From Pseudonocardia humida (GTDB taxonomy: Bacteria > Actinomycetota > Actinomycetes > Mycobacteriales > Pseudonocardiaceae), in assembly GCF_023898865.1 (NCBI RefSeq), contig NZ_JAGSOV010000049.1:1-64000 (forward strand): 64,000 nt of DNA, written 5' to 3'. The translations under genes were made by a program, and so were the position numbers. Under the pieces are notes generated by a model. It ran no database searches. It was not told the origin of the DNA and was given only the letters and a program-made list of their open reading frames with translations. The first letter of the stretch is position 1. Each line of letters opens with the position of its first letter. Below are positions 16,101 through 24,289 of this stretch, in pieces.

Positions 16101-16134
16101 CTTCCACGGGGCCGGTACCTGTCGGTGCGCCGCC

Positions 16135-16788
16135 TCACCCGGGTTCGGTTGCGGGCACCGCCACGGCGAGGACGTGGCTGGAGAACGGGGTCGCGGCGTC
16201 CGGGAACCGGAACCGCTCGACCCGGTCGAGCGTGAACCCGGCCCGTCGGACCACCGCGGTGGTGTCGCGCCCGACGTGGCAGCCGCCGGCGATCCGCGGC
16301 CACACCGTCGCGTCCATCCAGCGCTGCACGCGGACCAGGCGCGGGTGCCCGTCGGCGCGGACGTGCTCCAACACCCGCAGCTCGCCGCCCGGGCGCAGCA
16401 CCCGACGGGCCTCGGTGAGCGCGGCGACCGGGTCCGCCACCGAGCACAGCACCAGGCAGAACACCACAGCGTCCGTGCTCGCGTCGGGCAGCGGCAGCCG
16501 TTCGGCCGTCCCGTCGACGACCTCGACCCGCGCCGGCGCTGCCGCCGCGGCCCGTCGGGCGATCTCGCGCAGCCGCGGCTCCGGCTCGACCGCCAGGACC
16601 TCCGCGACGGTCGCCGGGTAGTGCGGGAAGGTCCCGCCGGGCCCCGCACCCACTTCCACGACCTGCCCGCGCAGCCCGGCCAGCAACCGCTGCCGGTGCT
16701 CGACCAGGCCACCCCGGTCCATGGCCCGCGCCAGCCGCGGGTACAGCCGGGCGAACAGCTCGTGCCGCACCCCGGGTCCGCTGCTCAC
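16135..16788 (-). CDS. Class I SAM-dependent methyltransferase (UbiE/MenG-like)
   Basis: 217 aa. SAM-binding motif I is VVEVGAGPGG, motif II around EVLAVEPEPRL, and the post-motif is EARRVLRPGGELRVLEHVR. A downstream VQRWMDATVWPRIAGGCH stretch is typical of the methyltransferases found next to P450s and phospholipid N-methyltransferases. GTG 16788 overlaps the P450 stop (GTGA), so it is translated with the P450 and may modify the same small molecule. Acceptor unknown. Confidence 0.87.
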   Translation of the reverse strand: MSSGPGVRHELFARLYPRLARAMDRGGLVEHRQRLLAGLRGQVVEVGAGPGGTFPHYPATVAEVLAVEPEPRLREIARRAAAAAPARVEVVDGTAERLPLPDASTDAVVFCLVLCSVADPVAALTEARRVLRPGGELRVLEHVRADGHPRLVRVQRWMDATVWPRIAGGCHVGRDTTAVVRRAGFTLDRVERFRFPDAATPFSSHVLAVAVPATEPG

Positions 16789-17960
16789 CACGTCACCGGC
16801 AGCTCGACCAGGCCACCGGTCAGCGCACCGGTGTGGATCCGCAGCTCGTCGAGCCCGACCGCCAGGCGCATCGTCGGGAATCGGGCGGCCAGCCCGCCGA
16901 GCACCACCTGCAGCTCGATGCGGGCCAGTGGCGCGCCCAGGCAGTAGCGCTCGCCGTGGCCGAACGCCACGTGCGCCGCCGCCCGGCGGGTGGCGTCGAA
17001 CCGATCCGGGTCGGCGAACACCTCCGCGTCGTGGTTGGCCGCACCGATGTCGAGCAGCACCAGCTCCCCCGCCCGAACGGTCGTGCCGGCGATGTCGAGG
17101 TCGGTGCGGGCGTAGCGGGGGACGCCGTTGCCCCCGACGCTCTGGGTGCGCAGCACCTCCTCCACCACCGGCGCCACCCGCTGCGGGTCCTCGTGCAGCG
17201 CCCGCCACTGCGCGGGATCGCTCAACAACGCGGTCGCCCCGAGGCCGATCGCGACGACGGTGGTCTCGTGGCCGGCGAACAGCAGCGCCATCCCCAGCCC
17301 CGCCGCCTCCGCGTCCTCGACCCCCTCGGTCGCCACGAGCCGGGAGAGCACGTCGTCGGCCGGGTCGCGGCGCTTGCGCGCCACCAGCTCCAGGCCGTAC
17401 CCGAACAGCTCGGCCAGGCCCCGCTCGGAGCGCCCGCGGTCGCGCACGTCGGCCGCGGCCTGCGTCCACGCCCGGAACCGCGTCCGGTCCCCGAACGGCA
17501 CCCCGAGCAACTCGCAGATCACCGCGATCGGCAGCGGCAGCGCGAGCGCCGCGACCAGATCGGCCGATGGCCCCTGCTCGGCCAGCTCGTCCAGCAGCCG
17601 TTCGGTCAGCTCCTCCACCCGGGCGCGCAGGTCGCGCATCCGCCGCGGGGAGAAGTGCGGCCGCAGCAGCGAGCGCATGCGGGCGTGGTCGGCCCGCTCC
17701 GTGGCGAAGTCCCCCAGCGGGCCGCCGAACAGCGCCGATTCCCCCGCCCGGGCCGCGGAGCCCGGGTCCGGGTGGGAGCGGCCCAGCCGCTCGTCGTCGA
17801 GCAGGCGGCGGACCTCGGCGTAGCCCGTCACGAGCCACGCGTCGTCCCCGACGGCCGTGCGCACCCGGTGGATCGGACGCTGCGACTGCAGTCGCCGGAG
17901 CAGGGGCGCCACCTGCAACGGACCCGGTTGCTCGAACGGCAACTGGACTGTGGTCGTCAT
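16785..17960 (-). CDS. Cytochrome P450 (actinobacterial class I)
   Basis: 391 aa, a soluble heme monooxygenase. I-helix AGHETT (229-234), K-helix EEVLR (267-271), and heme loop FGHGERYCLG with thiolate Cys340. ATG 17960. No ferredoxin gene is next to it, so electrons come from elsewhere. Followed by an overlapping methyltransferase and divergent from TetR across an 82-base gap with an inverted repeat. Looks like a small inducible oxidation/methylation unit; the substrate is unknown. Confidence 0.93.
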   Translation of the reverse strand: MTTTVQLPFEQPGPLQVAPLLRRLQSQRPIHRVRTAVGDDAWLVTGYAEVRRLLDDERLGRSHPDPGSAARAGESALFGGPLGDFATERADHARMRSLLRPHFSPRRMRDLRARVEELTERLLDELAEQGPSADLVAALALPLPIAVICELLGVPFGDRTRFRAWTQAAADVRDRGRSERGLAELFGYGLELVARKRRDPADDVLSRLVATEGVEDAEAAGLGMALLFAGHETTVVAIGLGATALLSDPAQWRALHEDPQRVAPVVEEVLRTQSVGGNGVPRYARTDLDIAGTTVRAGELVLLDIGAANHDAEVFADPDRFDATRRAAAHVAFGHGERYCLGAPLARIELQVVLGGLAARFPTMRLAVGLDELRIHTGALTGGLVELPVTW

Positions 17961-17994
17961 ACCGACCCCTATTCGACTCGCGTTACTATACATC

Positions 17995-18021
17995 GGAGTC
18001 TACAAGCTAGAGGTAGGCTCC
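17995..18021. promoter_or_regulatory. Inverted repeat between P450 and TetR
   Basis: GGAGTCTAC (17995-18003) and GTAGGCTCC (18013-18021) match at 8 of 9 positions as an inverted repeat with 9 bases between. It lies 21 bases before the TetR ATG; AT-richer sequence with a TATACAT-like -10 element for the P450 direction or the reverse is just upstream (17984-17993). Candidate TetR operator. Confidence 0.5.
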
Positions 18022-18042
18022 CGGGTCGACAAGAGGGGGGCG

Positions 18043-18684
18043 ATGAACGCTCAGACCACCGGTGGCGACCCGTCGGACGTGCCACCACGGGTCCGCCGGC
18101 TGCGCCGCGCGGAGCGCCGCGAGCAGATCCTCGGGTCCGCCACCCGCGCATTCGCCCGCGGCGGGTTCACCGCGACCGGCCTCGACGACGTCGCCCGCGA
18201 GGCCGGCGTGACCCGCGACCTGCTCTACCGGCACTTCGACTCCAAGGCCGACCTGTACCGCGCCGTGCTGGAACGGGCATGCCGGCGCGTGGACGCCCGG
18301 GTCGGCGCCGACGACTTCGACGACGACGCCATCCCCGCCCTCGTCGCCGCGGCCGCGGCCGACCCCGACGGCTTCCGCCTGGTGTTCCGGCACGCCTCCC
18401 GGGAACCGGAGTTCCGCGACCTCACCGACGGGCTCGCCGCGCTCTCGGTCGACATCGCCCGCCGCAACCTCGCCCGCCACCTCCCCGACGGGCCGTGGCT
18501 CGACTGGGCCGCACGACTGATCCCCACCCTCGCCACCGAGTCGGTCATCACCTGGCTCGACGCCGGCCGGCCCGACCCCGAGCACGCCCCGGCGCGCATC
18601 AGCCAGGCCATCCACGGAGTCATCGCGGCCGCGGCGAGCCCCGCACCGCTCCGCACGAGCGACTCCGACGACCTCCCCGCGTGA
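18043..18684 (+). CDS. TetR family regulator
   Basis: 213 aa. HTH at ~ residues 25-70: REQILGSATRAFARGGFTAT, DDVAREAGVTRDLLYRHFD, SKADLYRAVLERA. The rest is an all-alpha ligand domain. ATG 18043 follows a GAGGGG Shine-Dalgarno. Divergent from the P450-methyltransferase operon, which it probably represses. Confidence 0.88.
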   Translation: MNAQTTGGDPSDVPPRVRRLRRAERREQILGSATRAFARGGFTATGLDDVAREAGVTRDLLYRHFDSKADLYRAVLERACRRVDARVGADDFDDDAIPALVAAAAADPDGFRLVFRHASREPEFRDLTDGLAALSVDIARRNLARHLPDGPWLDWAARLIPTLATESVITWLDAGRPDPEHAPARISQAIHGVIAAAASPAPLRTSDSDDLPA

Positions 18685-18724
18685 GCGCGGCCGCGGGACC
18701 CGACCTCGGCGCCACCCCTGCCGA

Positions 18725-19552
18725 TCAGCTCGTCAGCAGGCGGCGGAACCAGTCGGTGGCGATGTCGTCGACCGCCTTCGCCGCGGGCAGCTGCGGAGCG
18801 GGCTGCAGGCCGGGTTCATCGGCCAGGGGATGTGCCAGGTTCGGCACGTCGACCAGTTGGACCTGGTCGGAGCGTCGACGGAGCACCTCGACGAGTGCGG
18901 CGGCGTCGGCGCGCAGGGCCGGGTGGTCGCGCTCCCCGCTGACGAGCAGCAGCGGCGGCACCTCCGCGAGGTCCGCGGCCCGGGCGACGAAGTCCAGGTC
19001 GTCGGCGATGCGGTGGGACTCCGCGGTCCACCGGTACGGGTGCCCGGCCAAGCCCTCGACGAGCGGGACGACCGAACGTATCCGCACCGCCGGGTTAACC
19101 AGCGCGACCGCCCTGATCGGGATCTCGGAGGCGGCCAGCACCTGGAGCGCCACCGCACCGCCGAGCGAGGCGCCCAGGAGGCTGACCGGCTGGTGATCGA
19201 CCGGCAACTGGTCGCGCAGAGCGGCCAGCGCCGCCGGGAACTCGGTCGCGGCCTGGTGGGTGAACGCCGCCAGGAAAGCCGTCACCGCGTCTTCACGGGC
19301 GAGCTCGAACGCGGCGTCCGGGCGACCGTCGACCATGCGGGCGCCACACATCGGCATGCCCAGGTGCACCCGCCAGGCGGGGACGCCGGCCATCGGCAAC
19401 GCGGCCGCGAACGCCGCGTCCGTCCGCGGCGCGTCCAGCATGTGCCAGGTGACGATCAATGGCGTGGGTCCGCTGGTCGCGGTGGGCGGAAGCGCCGTGA
19501 ACGGCACTCCGGCCGCGGTGCCGGTGATCGTCTTCGGGTGTGGCGCGGACAT
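18725..19552 (-). CDS. Alpha/beta hydrolase (esterase-like)
   Basis: 275 aa. Nucleophile elbow GASLGG (G-x-S-x-G) in the middle, acid loop LLLVSGERDHPAL and His in VPNLAHPLADEP make a plausible Ser-Asp-His triad. LIVTWHMLDAPRTDAAF suggests the oxyanion region. ATG 19552 is chosen; the frame extends 27 codons further but those look non-coding. It converges with the TetR gene and has no clear partner. Substrate unknown; the dienelactone hydrolase-like order hints at a small ester or lactone. Confidence 0.82.
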   Translation of the reverse strand: MSAPHPKTITGTAAGVPFTALPPTATSGPTPLIVTWHMLDAPRTDAAFAAALPMAGVPAWRVHLGMPMCGARMVDGRPDAAFELAREDAVTAFLAAFTHQAATEFPAALAALRDQLPVDHQPVSLLGASLGGAVALQVLAASEIPIRAVALVNPAVRIRSVVPLVEGLAGHPYRWTAESHRIADDLDFVARAADLAEVPPLLLVSGERDHPALRADAAALVEVLRRRSDQVQLVDVPNLAHPLADEPGLQPAPQLPAAKAVDDIATDWFRRLLTS

Positions 19553-19674
19553 GCTCGGAACCGTAGGCGGCTCCCGAGGAGCTGCGGTCGGCTTCCCCTG
19601 ACGGCGAAACGTTCGCCGACAGCCGAACCGCATCGCGGCTGCCCGGATTCGATCGGGCCGTGCCCTGGAGCCGG

Positions 19675-19733
19675 GGATGCTCGACGATCAGCGACGGGTG
19701 GACCCGCCGATCACCACCTGGCCCGCTGGACGC
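19675..19733. repeat. Degenerate direct repeat, copy A
   Basis: About 59 bases that align with 21213-21272 at roughly 80% identity with one single-base gap; the shared core CTCGACGATCAGC ... CGGGTGGACC is the best part. Copy A abuts the 3' end of the cyclase gene (19735). In frame it would read LDDQRRVDPPI..., compared with LDDQQRVDLLI in copy B, so both look like pieces of one coding sequence. Confidence 0.55.
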
Positions 19734-19734
19734 C

Positions 19735-20691
19735 TCAGAACGTCGCGATCGGGTTGACCGGGCTCCCGGAGGTGCCGGCGAAGCGGACCGGCGCGACCGC
19801 GAGGTGGAAGTCCCACTGGCCGAGCTCGGCGGCCGTCGTCGCGCACAGCTCGAGGTCGCAGTTGTCGAGCAGCCACAGACCCATCGCGACGAGGCCCACG
19901 GCGTGGACCGGCATCAACACGTCCCGGTACCCCGACGGTTGGACGTCCTGGGGGGTGTCGGCACCGATCAGCGCGACCTCCCGGTCGTGCAGCCACGGCA
20001 GGCAGGACGCGTGCCAGCCCGCCTGCGTGAAGCCCTGCGCCGCACCGGCATCGTGCCGGGCGCGACCACGACCGGTCCGCAGGAGCACCGCGTCGCCGGA
20101 GCGCACCCGGACACCCTGGCGACGCTGGGCCTCCTCGAGGTCCTCGGGGAAGACACCCTGCCCCGGTTCCAGCCACGGCACGTCGCGGACCGCCGCGACG
20201 TCCAGCAGGACACCGCGGGTGGTGATCCCGTTCGCCGCCGCCGTGACGGCCGCCCACGCCGATCCCGTCGCGGGGTCGACCAGCGAGTGCGGCCGCCCGT
20301 TGTACATCGTGCCGTCCCAGAAGATGTGGCACGGCGAGTCGACGTGGGTGACGGTGTTGCCGTGGAACGTGATGCCGAGCCGCTCGGACGAGAAGCCCCA
20401 GTGCCGATCGTCGCGGAACCCGGGCAGCGGCATGTCCTCGGCGCCCGGCATGTCGGCGGCGCACGGGCACGTCGTCGTCGACCGCTCCATCTCCCCCGGC
20501 ACGGCGATCTCCCACGCGCAGGACACGCTCCGGCCGTGGCGCACGGCCCGCGACGCCGCCAGCCGGACGTCGTCGGTGATGTGGTTCAGCGTGCCGAGCT
20601 CGTCGTCGTCGCCCCACCGCCCCCAGTTCGACAGCGTGTCGAAGTACCCCAGCACGTCGTCGCCCGTGGGCATCGGCCGCTCCGTTGTCAT
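19735..20691 (-). CDS. Cyclase family protein (kynurenine formamidase-like metal hydrolase)
   Basis: 318 aa. The family metal motif is present: HGNTVTHVDSPCHIFWDG (H-x3-T-H-x-D-x-P-x-H). The N-terminal WGRWGDDDELGTLNHIT is typical of the actinobacterial long cyclase group. Start ATG 20691. Members hydrolyse formamides, isatin or cyclic amides with Zn or Mn. It lies alone between two degenerate repeats together with a small unknown gene, and an 11-bp inverted repeat stands just upstream of its start. Confidence 0.88.
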   Translation of the reverse strand: MTTERPMPTGDDVLGYFDTLSNWGRWGDDDELGTLNHITDDVRLAASRAVRHGRSVSCAWEIAVPGEMERSTTTCPCAADMPGAEDMPLPGFRDDRHWGFSSERLGITFHGNTVTHVDSPCHIFWDGTMYNGRPHSLVDPATGSAWAAVTAAANGITTRGVLLDVAAVRDVPWLEPGQGVFPEDLEEAQRRQGVRVRSGDAVLLRTGRGRARHDAGAAQGFTQAGWHASCLPWLHDREVALIGADTPQDVQPSGYRDVLMPVHAVGLVAMGLWLLDNCDLELCATTAAELGQWDFHLAVAPVRFAGTSGSPVNPIATF

Positions 20692-20712
20692 CCCTGGCCC
20701 CCTCCCGTACCG

Positions 20713-20759
20713 GTCGGGCAGGTGCCGCCGTCGTGGTGTGGCGCACCAACCTGCCCGAC
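20713..20759. promoter_or_regulatory. 11-bp inverted repeat upstream of the cyclase gene
   Basis: GTCGGGCAGGT (20713-20723) and ACCTGCCCGAC (20749-20759) are perfect complements; inside them GGTGCC/GGC-GCACC can extend the stem. It begins 22 bases upstream of the cyclase ATG. Either an operator or a terminator for the gene at 20922. The rest of the 230-base gap shows nothing I can assign. Confidence 0.45.
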
Positions 20760-20921
20760 ATGGGCCTGCGCATCTCCACCGACAGCGGGCTGCCCGGCCT
20801 TGCTCAGGCTGATCACGGCATTGATGGTGCCGCACGGCGTCGTTCGGATCATCGCCACATCCGGTTCGCCGGAGTCCGCGCGTCGCAGGTGGTCGATAGC
20901 GCGGCCCGAGCTGCCGGGCCG

Positions 20922-21182
20922 TCACGGCAGGATCCCCAGCTCCCGGGCGGCGGTGGCCCAGCGCGGGAACTCGGCCAGCAGCCGGTCGTAGAGCTCGGCG
21001 TCGGGCACCGCCTCGATGTCGGGCACGGCGAAGAACCCGACGTTGTCCACGGTGCGCCCGGGCAGCGTGTCGAAGCGCTCCAGCACCCCGAACTTCGCCG
21101 TGCCCAGGCCGACGAACTGCCAGAAGACCGGCTCGGCCGCGGCGGCCCGCAGCTCCTGCTCGATCTCGCGGTTGCGGCGCAC
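20922..21182 (-). CDS. Small hypothetical protein (86 aa)
   Basis: An 86-aa soluble protein: an N-terminal charged helix (REIEQELRAAAAEPVFWQF), then FGVLERFDTLPGRTVDNVGF and a C-terminal helical part rich in acidic residues ending FPRWATAARELGILP. Codon use is normal for the genome. I do not recognise the family. It could be a complete small protein or the C-terminal piece of a larger one; it lies between copies of a degenerate repeat, next to the cyclase gene and in the same orientation. Confidence 0.5.
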   Translation of the reverse strand: MRRNREIEQELRAAAAEPVFWQFVGLGTAKFGVLERFDTLPGRTVDNVGFFAVPDIEAVPDAELYDRLLAEFPRWATAARELGILP

Positions 21183-21212
21183 GCCACCGCGGCTCCGGGT
21201 CGGTCACCTATC

Positions 21213-21272
21213 TGATCCTCGACGATCAGCAGCGGGTGGACCTGCTGATCGTCACCTGGGCCGGCTGAACGC
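21213..21272. repeat. Degenerate direct repeat, copy B
   Basis: Counterpart of 19675-19733. Read on the + strand it is an open frame ending SVTYLILDDQQRVDLLIVT-WAG and a TGA, i.e. it looks like the 3' end of a coding sequence whose front part is missing. The pair brackets 1.5 kb with the cyclase and the 86-aa gene. Confidence 0.55.
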
Positions 21273-21289
21273 GCCGATGACGCACCCCA

Positions 21290-21949
21290 TCAGTCGAGCT
21301 CGGCCGGCGAGCCGACGGGACACGGCACACCCGTCCCGTCCAGCCCGCAGTACCCGTTGCCATTGCGCGCGAGGTACTGCTGGTGGTAGTCCTCGGCGTA
21401 GTAGAACCGCCCCAACGGGGCGATCTCGGTGGTGACGGCACCGCGGCCGGCGGTGCGCAGTGCGTCGCCGTAGGTCTTGGCGGAGGACTCGGCGGCCTCG
21501 CGCTGGGCGTCGTCGACGTGGTAGAGGGCGCTGCGGTACTGGGTGCCGCGGTCGTTGCCCTGGCGCATGCCCTGGGTCGGGTCGTGGTTCTCCCAGAAGA
21601 CCTTCAGCAGCCGGTCGTAGCCGACGACGGTCGGGTCGAAGACGACGAGCACGACCTCGGCGTGGCCGGTCAGGCCGGTGCAGGTCTCCTCGTAGGTGGG
21701 GTTCTCGGTGAATCCGCCCGCGTAGCCGACCGCCGTGGAGTACACGCCCGGGGTCTGCCAGAACAGGCGCTCGGCGCCCCAGAAGCAGCCCATCCCGAAC
21801 ACCGCCGTGCGCAGGCCCTCCGGGAACGGCGGGCTCAGCCGGTGGCCGTTCACGTGGTGCTCGGCGGGCACCGGGAGCGGGGCGGAGCGCCCCGGTAGGG
21901 CCCGCTCCGCGGTGACCATCTGCGACGTGTCGCGCCCGAAGAGACCCAT
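21290..21949 (-). CDS. msrA: Peptide methionine-S-sulfoxide reductase MsrA
   Basis: 219 aa. Reduces methionine sulfoxide (S form) in proteins. Catalytic Cys55 is in GMGCFWGAERLFW; the substrate pocket YAGGFTENPTYEETCTGLTGH and HDPTQGMRQGNDRGTQYRS are intact. Resolving cysteines are in the C-terminal tail GNGYCGLDGTGVPCPVG, the three-cysteine arrangement. A 46-residue N-terminal extension is as in other actinobacterial MsrA. Start ATG 21949. Follows ggt by 52 bases. Confidence 0.96.
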   Translation of the reverse strand: MGLFGRDTSQMVTAERALPGRSAPLPVPAEHHVNGHRLSPPFPEGLRTAVFGMGCFWGAERLFWQTPGVYSTAVGYAGGFTENPTYEETCTGLTGHAEVVLVVFDPTVVGYDRLLKVFWENHDPTQGMRQGNDRGTQYRSALYHVDDAQREAAESSAKTYGDALRTAGRGAVTTEIAPLGRFYYAEDYHQQYLARNGNGYCGLDGTGVPCPVGSPAELD

Positions 21950-22001
21950 CCCCCGAGGTTACGTGCGCGGCCAGGGGCGGGACCTTTCCGAACGCCGACG
22001 G

Positions 22002-23804
22002 TCAGCGGGCGGCGGCGGCGCCCACGCCGCTGCGGGTGTCGGCGGCGGCGCGCAGCAGGGGGCCGTCGCCGCGACCGACCGCGCACAGCCTGCCCAGCGC
22101 CCACGGCCCGGCGTCGACCACCGAGTGGCCGCGGCGGCGCAGCGCGTCGAGGGTGGGCTCGCCGAGCCGGGACTCCGCGACGAGGCCGCCGGGCTCCCAG
22201 CCGCGCGGGGCGAACGACGACGGGAACGCGACGGAGTGCCAGGCCGGTGCGTCGATGGCGGCCTGCAGGTCGAGGCCGGCGACGGTGTGCGCCAGCCAGA
22301 AGCACAGCTGCCACTGGTCCTGCTGGTCGCCGCCGGGGGTGCCGAACGCGATCCGCGGTTCGCCGTCGCGCAGCCCCAGCGACGGGCTGAGCGTCGTCCG
22401 CGGGCGCCTGCCCGGCACCAGCGACGAGGGCAGGCCCTCCTCCAGCCAGAACATCTGCGCGCGCGTGCCCAGGCAGAAGCCCAGCGCCGGGATCGTCGGC
22501 GACGACTGCAACCAGCCGCCCGACGGGGTCGCCGACACCATGTTGCCCGCCGCGTCGACCACGTCGACGTGCACCGTGTCGCCCCGGACGGCGCCGGTGC
22601 GGCTGACGGTGGGCTCACCCAGGCCGAGGCTGGTCACGCCGTCGCCGCGGGCCTGCCCGGGGCGGGCGGCGTAGTCGGCCAGCCGGGGGGTCAGGCCGTC
22701 CGGGGAGCCCGGGCGCAGCTCCAGGGAGGCCCGGTCGCCGATCAGGGCGCGCCGGGCGGCCGCGTACTCCGCGGACACCAGCGCGGCCAGCGGCACGGGG
22801 GCGCTGTCGCCGTACCAGGCCTCGCGGTCGGCGAAGGCGAGCTTGGCCGCCTCGGCCGCCACGTGCACCGTGTCGGCGGTGGCGACGCCGTCGGCGTAGA
22901 CGACGTCGGTGTCGCGGAGCAGCCGCAGGATCTGGGCCAGCACCGGGCCCTGCGACCAGGCCCCCGGCTTGGCCAGCGACCAGCCGCCGCCCACGTCGAC
23001 CAGCAGCGGCTCCTCGTAGGTCGCCGACCAGGCCGCCATGTCGTCGGCGGTGAGCAGACCGGCGTGGTCGCGGCCGGACTCGTCGCGCGCCGGCGTGCGG
23101 CAGAACCGCTCGACCTCCTCCGCGACGAACCCCCGGTACCAGGCGTCGCGGGCGGCGTCGATGCGGTGCTCGCGGTCGCCGCCGGCCTTCGCCGCCTCGT
23201 CCAGCAGCCGCTGCCAGGTCGCGGCGAGCGCCGGCAACCGGTGGGTGCTCGTCGGCACGGCGCCGTCGGGCAGCCAGGTCGCCGCGGAGGACGGCCAGTG
23301 GGCGCGGAAGTGCTCGGCGACCGCGGCGATCGTCGGCGGGACCCGCGGCACCAGCGGGAACCCGCCCGCGGCGTACCCGAGCGCGGGTTCGAGGACGTCG
23401 GCCAGCTCCCACGTGCCGTGGTCGCGCAGCAGCGTGAGCCAGCCGTCCCAGGCGCCGGGGACGGTGGCGGCCAGCAGGCCGGTGCCCGGGACGATCGGCA
23501 GGCCGAGCTCGTCGCGGAGCCGGGAGACGGTGGCCGCCGCGGGCGCGACCCCCTGCCCGCACAGCACGCGGGGGTTCGGGTCGGCCGCGGTGACGAAGAC
23601 GGCGGGCACCTCCCCGCCGGGCCCGCACAGGTGCGGCTCCACGACCTGCAGCACGAACCCGGCCGCCACCGCGGCGTCGAACGCGTTGCCGCCCCGGGCG
23701 AGCACCGACATCGCGGTGGCGGTGCCCAGGTAGTGGGTGCTGGACGCGGCGCCGTGGACGCCGCGGCGCTCGTGCGTGGTCGGGGCCCCGCCTCCGGTGG
23801 TCAT
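22002..23804 (-). CDS. ggt: Gamma-glutamyltransferase family protein
   Basis: 600 aa, Ntn-hydrolase. The self-cleavage site that yields the small subunit is at GDT-VHVDVVDAAGNMVS, with the new N-terminal Thr410. The family start MSVLARGGNAFDAAVAAGFVL and substrate loop WLQSSPTIPALGF are present. No signal peptide is seen, so it probably acts in the cytoplasm on gamma-glutamyl or related amides. The Val after the Thr (normally Thr) is a deviation seen in GGT-like hydrolases; substrate not certain. Confidence 0.88.
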   Translation of the reverse strand: MTTGGGAPTTHERRGVHGAASSTHYLGTATAMSVLARGGNAFDAAVAAGFVLQVVEPHLCGPGGEVPAVFVTAADPNPRVLCGQGVAPAAATVSRLRDELGLPIVPGTGLLAATVPGAWDGWLTLLRDHGTWELADVLEPALGYAAGGFPLVPRVPPTIAAVAEHFRAHWPSSAATWLPDGAVPTSTHRLPALAATWQRLLDEAAKAGGDREHRIDAARDAWYRGFVAEEVERFCRTPARDESGRDHAGLLTADDMAAWSATYEEPLLVDVGGGWSLAKPGAWSQGPVLAQILRLLRDTDVVYADGVATADTVHVAAEAAKLAFADREAWYGDSAPVPLAALVSAEYAAARRALIGDRASLELRPGSPDGLTPRLADYAARPGQARGDGVTSLGLGEPTVSRTGAVRGDTVHVDVVDAAGNMVSATPSGGWLQSSPTIPALGFCLGTRAQMFWLEEGLPSSLVPGRRPRTTLSPSLGLRDGEPRIAFGTPGGDQQDQWQLCFWLAHTVAGLDLQAAIDAPAWHSVAFPSSFAPRGWEPGGLVAESRLGEPTLDALRRRGHSVVDAGPWALGRLCAVGRGDGPLLRAAADTRSGVGAAAAR

Positions 23805-23866
23805 GCCCCGATCCTCGCCGATCCGGGCGCCGAATTCAGGTCCTGGCCGTGACGACGCGGCAGAGG

Positions 23867-24274
23867 TCAGGCGCGGGTGAGGGCCACCACCGGGATCTCC
23901 CGGTCTCCCGCCTTCGCCTCGTGGTCGACGAAGAACGGGTGGGCCTGCGTGATCTCGCTCCAGACGCGGTCGCGTTCGGCGCCCGAGAGCACCTCGGCCA
24001 GGGCCGGGTACCTCTCCCGCCCGACCTCCACGACCACGTGCGGATCGGCGGCCAGGTTGAGGTACCAGGCGGGGTGGGTGGCGGCGCCCATGTCGGAGGC
24101 GATGACCAGCAGGCGCTCGCCGTCGGGGTGGAACATCATCGGGCTCGTGCGCGGCTCGCCCGAGCGGCGACCGGTGGTGGTGAGCAGCAGCAGGCGGTCG
24201 CGGTGCATGCCCTCGACCTCACCGCCGGCGCGGAACTGCTCGATCACCGCGCGGTTGATCGACCGGATGTCCAT
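23867..24274 (-). CDS. Deazaflavin (F420)-dependent nitroreductase family protein
   Basis: 135 aa, the single split-barrel domain of the Ddn/FDOR-B group: LLLLTTTGRRSGEPRTSPMMF, GERLLVIASDMGAATHPAWYLNL and DPHVVVEVG are the standard order. These proteins use reduced F420 to reduce quinones or nitro compounds. ATG 24274 is 15 bases after the RecB-like nuclease gene, so they share an mRNA, though a functional link is not evident. Confidence 0.9.
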   Translation of the reverse strand: MDIRSINRAVIEQFRAGGEVEGMHRDRLLLLTTTGRRSGEPRTSPMMFHPDGERLLVIASDMGAATHPAWYLNLAADPHVVVEVGRERYPALAEVLSGAERDRVWSEITQAHPFFVDHEAKAGDREIPVVALTRA

Positions 24275-24289
24275 CGGGCCTCCCGGGAG

